A stretch of DNA of 14,735 nt from Candidatus Sulfopaludibacter sp. SbA3 (lineage in GTDB: Bacteria > Acidobacteriota > Terriglobia > Bryobacterales > Bryobacteraceae): contig CAMDKT010000064.1 in assembly GCA_945900935.1 (NCBI GenBank), positions 1-14,735 of the forward strand, written 5' to 3'. Under the pieces are notes generated by a model. That model worked only from the letters and a program-made list of their open reading frames with translations. It was not told where the DNA came from and made no database searches. The translations under genes and the position numbers were made by a program. This document shows, piece after piece, positions 7,285 to 12,221 of the stretch. Position 1 is the first letter of the stretch, and each line of letters begins with the position of its first letter.

Positions 7285-8265
7285 GTGCGGGTAGCGATCG
7301 TCGGCTGCGGGCTGATTGGGCAGAAGCGGGCAAGGGCCTTGGCGGGGGCGAAGTTGACGGTGTGCTGTGACGTAAAGCCGGTATTGGCGGAAAAGCTGGC
7401 GGCGGCATTCCCCGGCGCGCGGGCAACCGCTTGCTGGCAGGAAGCCGTGACGGCCGCCGACGTGGACATCGTGGTGGTGTCGACGGTACACAAAGAATTG
7501 GCGCCGGTGGCGGCGACGGCCGCCGCGGCAGGCAAGCATGTACTGGTGGAGAAGCCGGGGGCGCGCCGGGCGGCGGAGCTGGACGCGGTGCTGGAAGCGT
7601 CCGCGGCGACGGGCGCGCGGGTTCGCGTGGGTTTCAACCATCGCTATCATCCAGCCCTGCAAAAGGCCCGGGAAATTGTGGATTCGGGCGTGCTGGGGCC
7701 ACTGCTGTTTGTGCGCGGCCGCTACGGCCATGGCGGCCGGCCAGGTTACGACAAAGAGTGGCGAGCGGTGGAGGAAATATCCGGCGGCGGCGAGGCGATT
7801 GATCAGGGCATGCACTTGATTGATCTTGCGCGCTGGTTCCTCGGCGATTTTGACGGTGTGCAAGGGCACGTGGCGACGTACTTTTGGGACATGCCGGTGG
7901 AAGACAATGCGTTTTTCCTGCTGACAACGCCGCGGAATCAGACGGCGCAACTCCACGCGAGTTGGACAGAATGGAAAAATCTATTTTCGCTGGAAATTTA
8001 TGGGCGGGACGGAAAGCTGGATATCAGCGGGCTGGGGGGCAGTTACGGGGTGGAGCGGATCGCTTATTACAAAATGCTCCCTGAAATGGGGCCGCCGGAG
8101 ACGGCGATCTGGGAGTATCCGGCACTGACCGATAAGTCATGGGAGCTGGAATTCGCCGCGTTTCTGGAGGATATCGCTGAGAGGCGGGACCCGTCACCCG
8201 GCGTGCGGGACGCGCAGGCGGCGCTGCGGATTGTGGAAGCGGTTTACGGGAGATGCGGGCGATGA
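7285..8265 (+). CDS. Gfo/Idh/MocA-family NAD(P)-dependent oxidoreductase
   Basis: Two-domain sugar oxidoreductase of 326 residues. The N-terminal Rossmann fold has VGCGLIGQKRA (6-16). The family signature EKP is at 89-91, with Lys90 the usual catalytic lysine, and GGGEAIDQGMHLID lies at 167-180, including His177 in the active-site position. The C-terminal half is the typical mixed sheet that forms the substrate pocket. Members oxidise or reduce hydroxyls of sugars and sugar nucleotides. It is the first gene of the heptose operon, so an activated or phosphorylated heptose is the natural candidate substrate, but that is inference. The start is GTG at 7285 because the Rossmann strand begins immediately. 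GGAGG lies a rather long 13 bases upstream and no in-frame ATG fits better. Its TGA overlaps the next gene's ATG. Confidence 0.88.
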   Translation: MRVAIVGCGLIGQKRARALAGAKLTVCCDVKPVLAEKLAAAFPGARATACWQEAVTAADVDIVVVSTVHKELAPVAATAAAAGKHVLVEKPGARRAAELDAVLEASAATGARVRVGFNHRYHPALQKAREIVDSGVLGPLLFVRGRYGHGGRPGYDKEWRAVEEISGGGEAIDQGMHLIDLARWFLGDFDGVQGHVATYFWDMPVEDNAFFLLTTPRNQTAQLHASWTEWKNLFSLEIYGRDGKLDISGLGGSYGVERIAYYKMLPEMGPPETAIWEYPALTDKSWELEFAAFLEDIAERRDPSPGVRDAQAALRIVEAVYGRCGR

Positions 8266-9248
8266 TTATTACGCGCAGTCCGCTGCGAATATCATTGGGC
8301 GGCGGCGGGACGGACCTGCCTTCTTACTATCTGGAACACGGCGGCTTTGTCATCTCGGCGGCGATCAATAAGTACGTCTATATTACGCTGCATCAGACAT
8401 TCCGTCCGGAACTGATTGTAAAGTACTCCAAAATGGAGGCGGTGGAACGGGTGGCGGATTTGCATCATCCGATTGTCCGGGAAGCGCTGCGGATGGTGTT
8501 GGGCGACGACGTGTCGTATTTGGAGATGACGAGCATGTCGGATATTCCGGCAGGGACCGGACTGGGATCTTCGGGGAGCTTTACGACGGCGTTGCTTACG
8601 GCGCTGCATACGATGAACTCGACCGTTCTGGGACGTCACGAGTTGGCGGAGCAGGCCTGCCATATTGAGATTGACCGCCTGGGCGAGCCGATTGGAAAAC
8701 AGGATCAATACATTGCCGCCTACGGCGGCGTGCAGTGCATGCATTTCGGGACGGATGGGACAGTGACGGTGGAGCCATTGGCGGCAACGGCGGAGACACT
8801 CTATAACTTAGAAGATAACTTAGTGTTGTTCTTTACCGGATACACGCGATCCGCGTCGGCTATCTTGCAGGAGCAAGATACAAAGAGCAAACAAAAAGAT
8901 ACAGGCATGGCTCAGAATCTCCACTTCATTAAGGATTTGGGCCTGGAGAGCCGCAAAGCGTTTGAGTGCGGCGATGTGCGTGCGTTCGGAGAGATCATGC
9001 ATGTGCATTGGGAGCACAAAAAGAAGCGGTCGGCGGGGATGAGCAATCCGAACATCGACGAGTGGTATGAAGCCGGACGAAAGAGCGGGGCGCTGGGCGG
9101 GAAGCTGATTGGCGCCGGCGGCGGCGGATTTTTAATGTTCTACGCCGAAGACAAAGTGCGGTTACGCGAGGCGATGAAGCGGCTGGGGCTGATTGAGGTC
9201 CGGGTGCGCTTCGACTTTGGGGGCAGCGCTGTGGTGGCGCGCAGTTAG
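8262..9248 (+). CDS. hddA: GHMP-family kinase, D-glycero-alpha-D-manno-heptose 7-phosphate kinase (HddA-like)
   Basis: Predicted to phosphorylate D-glycero-D-manno-heptose 7-phosphate at C1 with ATP, giving the alpha-1,7-bisphosphate. The 328 residues show the family's opening (MIITRSPLRIS) followed by GGGGTDLPSYY (13-23), the ATP-binding loop AGTGLGSSGSF (97-107), GKQDQY (145-150) with Asp148, and the C-terminal motif GGKLIGAGGGGF (279-290). These match HddA-type kinases better than galactokinase or mevalonate kinase. I chose the ATG at 8262, which overlaps the upstream TGA (ATGA). It lies 9 bases after GGGAG at 8248-8252, and other family members begin with MIITR; an ATG at 8253 would add three residues. 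Having GmhA, GmhB and HddC homologues in the same operon strongly supports the substrate. Confidence 0.87.
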   Translation: MIITRSPLRISLGGGGTDLPSYYLEHGGFVISAAINKYVYITLHQTFRPELIVKYSKMEAVERVADLHHPIVREALRMVLGDDVSYLEMTSMSDIPAGTGLGSSGSFTTALLTALHTMNSTVLGRHELAEQACHIEIDRLGEPIGKQDQYIAAYGGVQCMHFGTDGTVTVEPLAATAETLYNLEDNLVLFFTGYTRSASAILQEQDTKSKQKDTGMAQNLHFIKDLGLESRKAFECGDVRAFGEIMHVHWEHKKKRSAGMSNPNIDEWYEAGRKSGALGGKLIGAGGGGFLMFYAEDKVRLREAMKRLGLIEVRVRFDFGGSAVVARS

Positions 9249-9253
9249 CGGTT

Positions 9254-9955
9254 ATGTTACCCGTTATCATTCTGGCCGGTGGCTTGGCGACGCGATTGCG
9301 CCCGATTACGGAAACGATTCCGAAGGCGCTGGTGGAGATTAACGGGCGTCCGTTTCTGGATTATCAGATGCGGCTGTTGGCGGCAAACGGCGTGACGCGG
9401 GCGGTGCTGAGCGTGGCGTACCGGGGCGAGATGATTGAGGAGTATCTGGGCGATGGAGCGCGGTACGGGATCAGCGTAAGTTATTCTTATGACGGGCCGT
9501 CGTATCTGGGTACGGCGGGAGCGATCCGGAAGGCGTTGGGCCAACTCGACGGGGCCTTTTTTACGCTGTATGGAGATTCGTACTTGACGGTGGAATTTGC
9601 GGCCGTTGAGCGGACGTTTCTGGAGAGCGGCAAAGCGGCGCTGATGACTGTTTTTCGGAACGATGGGCTGTTCGATACAAGTAACGTGGAATTTGCCGGC
9701 GGACGGATTGTTACCTACGATAAGAGCGCCCGATCGGCGGCAATGCGGCATATCGATTACGGCTTGGGCGTGTTCCGGGCTTCGGTATTCGGGGGGGTGG
9801 CCGAGGGCGAAAGCGCCGATCTGGCCACGCTGTATCAGAAACTGCTTCGGCGCGGCGATCTGGCGGCGTTTGAAGTGAACGAACGATTTTATGAGATCGG
9901 AACGGTATCCGGCATTGCAGATACGGGTAACTTTCTGGCGGAGCGAGGACTGTAA
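9254..9955 (+). CDS. hddC: Sugar-1-phosphate nucleotidyltransferase, HddC-like (heptose 1-phosphate guanylyltransferase)
   Basis: Predicted to activate D-glycero-alpha-D-manno-heptose 1-phosphate with a nucleoside triphosphate, releasing pyrophosphate. The 233 residues carry the nucleotidyltransferase signature LAGGLATRLRP (7-17), the substrate-binding PKAL with Lys24, SYLGTAGAI (83-91) and the metal-binding Asp108 in YGDSY. The length fits short HddC-type enzymes, which have no C-terminal left-handed helix domain. GTP is the expected donor because the kinase is of the alpha-anomer (HddA) type, but base specificity cannot be read from sequence; CTP, UTP or dTTP remain possible. The ATG at 9254 follows the kinase stop by 5 bases with only a poor ribosome site, so coupling is likely. 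The TAA overlaps the next gene's ATG (TAATG). Confidence 0.85.
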   Translation: MLPVIILAGGLATRLRPITETIPKALVEINGRPFLDYQMRLLAANGVTRAVLSVAYRGEMIEEYLGDGARYGISVSYSYDGPSYLGTAGAIRKALGQLDGAFFTLYGDSYLTVEFAAVERTFLESGKAALMTVFRNDGLFDTSNVEFAGGRIVTYDKSARSAAMRHIDYGLGVFRASVFGGVAEGESADLATLYQKLLRRGDLAAFEVNERFYEIGTVSGIADTGNFLAERGL

Positions 9956-10551
9956 TGAATTTTGTGGCGCAATATATTGACGAATCTATTGAGATCCTGC
10001 GGAAGTTGGACGCGGGCGCGATTGAGAAGATGGTGGAGGTGTTGGCGGCCACGCGGGCGGCGGGCGGGCGGTTGTTCCTGCTGGGCGTGGGCGGATCGGC
10101 CGCGAATGCGTCGCACGCCGTGAATGACTTCCGGAAGATTGTGGGAATGGAGGCATACGCGCCGACGGATAACGTTTCCGAGCTGACGGCGCGCACGAAT
10201 GACGAGGGGTGGGATGGCGTGTTTGCGAGCTGGCTGCGAGTGAGTAAGTTGCGGCCCGCCGATTGTATCTTCGTATTGTCGGTAGGCGGCGGTAACTTAG
10301 AGAAGAATGTGAGTCCGAACTTAGTCCGCGCGGTGGCCTATGCCAAGGAAGTTGGCGCGGCGGTAATCGGAATCGTGGGGCGGGACGGGGGCTATACGGC
10401 CACGGTCGCCGATGCCTGCGTGATCGTGCCGACGGTGAATGTGACGCATACAACGCCGCACGCTGAAGCGTTCCAGGCAGTGGTGTGGCATTTGCTGGTC
10501 TCGCACCCCTCGCTGAAGGCGGCGGAGACGAAGTGGGAGTCCATACGGTAA
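9955..10551 (+). CDS. gmhA: SIS-domain isomerase, D-sedoheptulose 7-phosphate isomerase (GmhA-like, noncanonical active site)
   Basis: Predicted to convert sedoheptulose 7-phosphate into D-glycero-D-manno-heptose 7-phosphate. The 198 residues form one SIS domain. The phosphate-loop region is GVGGSAANASH (44-54), followed by TDNVSELTARTNDEG (71-85) and IVGRDGGY (140-147), all recognisable from GmhA. Compared from memory with E. coli GmhA, His61 and His180 are kept (His54 and His179 here). Glu65 appears as Asp58, Gln172 as Glu171, and the Ser/Thr-rich STSGNS loop as SVGGGN (109-114). It is thus a divergent GmhA subgroup rather than a copy of the classical enzyme. The ATG overlaps the upstream TAA. 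Its 3' end overlaps the phosphatase gene by 19 bases. The operon context makes a heptose isomerase by far the best reading. Confidence 0.83.
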   Translation: MNFVAQYIDESIEILRKLDAGAIEKMVEVLAATRAAGGRLFLLGVGGSAANASHAVNDFRKIVGMEAYAPTDNVSELTARTNDEGWDGVFASWLRVSKLRPADCIFVLSVGGGNLEKNVSPNLVRAVAYAKEVGAAVIGIVGRDGGYTATVADACVIVPTVNVTHTTPHAEAFQAVVWHLLVSHPSLKAAETKWESIR

Positions 10552-11087
10552 GGCGGGCGATATTCCTGGATCGGGACGGGGTGCTGAATGAGGCCGTCAT
10601 TCGGGACGGGAAGCCGTATCCGCCATCGTCGGCGGCGGAAGTGCGATTGATTGAAGGGGCGGCGGAAAGCCTGGCGCGGCTCAAGGCGCTGGGGTACTTT
10701 TTGCTGGTGGCGACGAACCAGCCGGATGTGGCGAGGGGAACGCAAACGATGGATGAATTGGGGGCGATCAACGCGGTGCTGGAGGCGGCGCTGCCGCTGG
10801 ATGCCATCTTTATTTGTCCGCACGACAGCGGCGACGGATGCGCTTGCCGGAAGCCGAAGCCCGGGCTATTGCTGCTGGGCGCCGAGCATTGGGGATTGTC
10901 GCTGGCGGATTGTTATATGATCGGCGACCGCTGGCGGGATATGGACGCGGCGGCGGCGGCTGGCGTGGCGGGCGTTTGGATCGATTATGGATATCGGGAA
11001 CGGGGGCCGGCATCACCGCCGGCGGCACGAGTGAAGAATTTAAGCGAAGCTGTTGATTGGATCGTAATTCAGGAGAACCGCCGATGA
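10533..11087 (+). CDS. gmhB: HAD-IIIA phosphatase, D-glycero-D-manno-heptose 1,7-bisphosphate 7-phosphatase (GmhB-like)
   Basis: Predicted to remove the 7-phosphate from heptose 1,7-bisphosphate. With the start used here it has 184 residues. The HAD nucleophile motif is FLDRDGVLNE (11-20; Asp13 and Asp15), motif II is ATNQPDVARG (60-69), a zinc site is formed by Cys95, His97, Cys103 and Cys105 in CPHDSGDGCACRKP, and motif IV is IGDRWRD (130-136). The zinc loop is short compared with E. coli GmhB. I chose the GTG at 10533, preceded by GGAG at 10524-10527 with 5-base spacing, because the fold begins soon after. A GTG at 10485 in the same frame would extend the overlap with the isomerase and add residues with no role. 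HisB-type histidinol phosphatase is the main alternative, but the neighbours argue for heptose. Confidence 0.86.
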   Translation: MGVHTVRRAIFLDRDGVLNEAVIRDGKPYPPSSAAEVRLIEGAAESLARLKALGYFLLVATNQPDVARGTQTMDELGAINAVLEAALPLDAIFICPHDSGDGCACRKPKPGLLLLGAEHWGLSLADCYMIGDRWRDMDAAAAAGVAGVWIDYGYRERGPASPPAARVKNLSEAVDWIVIQENRR

Positions 11088-11782
11088 GCGTGAAGATTTT
11101 TGCCGATGGGGCGGAGAAGGCCCCCATGTTGAAGCTGTATGCCAATCCGCAAATTCAAGGGTTCACGACGAACCCAACGCTGATGCGGAAGGCCGGTATT
11201 ACCGATTACGAAGCCTTTGCCCGCGACATTTTGACGGCGATTCCGGACCGGCCGATTTCATTTGAGGTCTTTGCCGATGAGTTCGATGAAATGGAGCGGC
11301 AGGCCGAGCGTATTGCGACGTGGGGGGTGAACGTCTACGTTAAAATTCCGGTGACGAATACGCGTGGGGAGAGTGCGGCAGAGTTGGTGCGGCGGCTCGC
11401 CGGAAGGGGCGTAAAGCAGAACGTGACGGCGCTGATGACGCTGGATCAGGTGCGGGAGATAACCGATGCGCTGGCGGCTGGACCGGCGGCGAATATCAGT
11501 GTTTTCGCGGGCCGGGTAGCCGATACGGGAGTGGATCCGCTGCCGATGATGCGTTCCGCTCTGGAAATTATGCGGCCGTATCCGCAATTGGAACTAATTT
11601 GGGCGAGCCCGCGGGAGCTTTTGAATATCGTGCAGGCGAGTGAGATCGGGTGCCATATTATTACGGTGACTTCGGACATTTTGAATAAGCTGCCGTTGAT
11701 TGGGAAGGATTTGAGCGAGTATTCGCTGGATACGGTGAAGATGTTCCGGAATGATGCGTTGGCTAGCGGATTTGGGTTGTAA
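11084..11782 (+). CDS. Small transaldolase / fructose-6-phosphate aldolase family protein
   Basis: Class I aldolase-fold enzyme of 232 residues, the length of the short TalC/Fsa-type group. Motifs are TTNPTLMRKAG (28-38) and VYVKIPVT (84-91), where Lys87 is in the position of the Schiff-base lysine; FAGRVADTG and a degenerate AASxR motif (WASPRE) follow. Transaldolases interconvert fructose 6-phosphate plus erythrose 4-phosphate with sedoheptulose 7-phosphate plus glyceraldehyde 3-phosphate. Sedoheptulose 7-phosphate is the substrate of the GmhA homologue two genes upstream, so it probably feeds the operon. Fructose-6-phosphate aldolase activity cannot be ruled out. The ATG at 11084 overlaps the phosphatase TGA (ATGA), with GGAG 9 bases before it. 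It is the last gene of the operon; no clear Rho-independent terminator follows. Confidence 0.86.
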   Translation: MSVKIFADGAEKAPMLKLYANPQIQGFTTNPTLMRKAGITDYEAFARDILTAIPDRPISFEVFADEFDEMERQAERIATWGVNVYVKIPVTNTRGESAAELVRRLAGRGVKQNVTALMTLDQVREITDALAAGPAANISVFAGRVADTGVDPLPMMRSALEIMRPYPQLELIWASPRELLNIVQASEIGCHIITVTSDILNKLPLIGKDLSEYSLDTVKMFRNDALASGFGL

Positions 11783-11833
11783 GAGAAATCATGGCAATGC
11801 CTGGGAATCGGACGGCGAAGTTAGAGTTTTTCC
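11783..11833. other. Short non-coding stretch after the heptose operon
   Basis: Nothing clear is seen in these 51 bases: no terminator with a T-run and no promoter. A stem-loop starts just beyond, at 11836. Confidence 0.4.
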
Positions 11834-12213
11834 GTGCCGGGCGCTCAACGCTCGGCGGCCGCCTTGGCTCGAGTAGGACCAAAATTTTATGAAAAACTCG
11901 CTCGACTTTTCTGCACGGCTCCGATAGTAGCCGCACGAACAGCACTGTTATTTGTTGTGGCCGCTTGCCTGATGGGGCCGATCACTTCCGACACAGTTTC
12001 CCCGGCTTCGCCAGACCATCCAAATCACGCTGCCGCCATTGTACAGGCCCGGCAAGCAATAGACGAAGGGCAGTTGCCGCTACGGACTGCTCCTTGGCAG
12101 CACGGCGGCATGCGGTATCCGCACACTTCCAGTTCTATTCATGGGCTCCATACTGGGCTGGTGGTCTGGTGTACAAGTTTGTTTGTGTTCCCGGAAAACG
12201 GTTTGGGTTGTAG
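11834..12213 (+). pseudogene. Frameshifted, truncated 5' remnant of a polytopic membrane protein (GT-C glycosyltransferase-like) gene
   Basis: In the first frame, from a GTG at 11834, the translation has a hydrophobic segment (PIVAARTALLFVVAACLMG), then PDHPNH, ARQAIDEGQLPLRTAPWQ and MRYPH. This is the layout of the first helix and first outer loop of large GT-C-like membrane proteins. After CGG TAT CCG CAC (12113-12124) sense continues only in another frame as FQFYSWAPYWAGGLVYK (12127-12177), ending at a TAG at 12211-12213. The shift is explained by two extra bases (12125-12126) in a CACAC run. The missing remainder of such a protein, several hundred codons, is absent because the convergent membrane gene begins 8 bases later. 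Either frame alone could be called a hypothetical protein, but the split motif favours a pseudogene. Family naming is from pattern recall only. Confidence 0.6.
11836..11856. other. GC-rich hairpin downstream of the operon
   Basis: GCCGGGCG (11836-11843) can pair with CGCTCGGC (11849-11856) around a CTCAA loop, giving eight pairs with one G-T wobble. No T-run follows on the plus strand, so it does not look like an intrinsic terminator. It overlaps the first codons of the gene remnant and could simply be coding sequence. Confidence 0.35.
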
Positions 12214-12221
12214 GTACGCCC

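Noticed and set aside
11836..11856. Hairpin as a Rho-independent terminator of the heptose operon
   Set aside because: No T-run follows on the plus strand, and on the minus strand the next bases are A-rich rather than T-rich.
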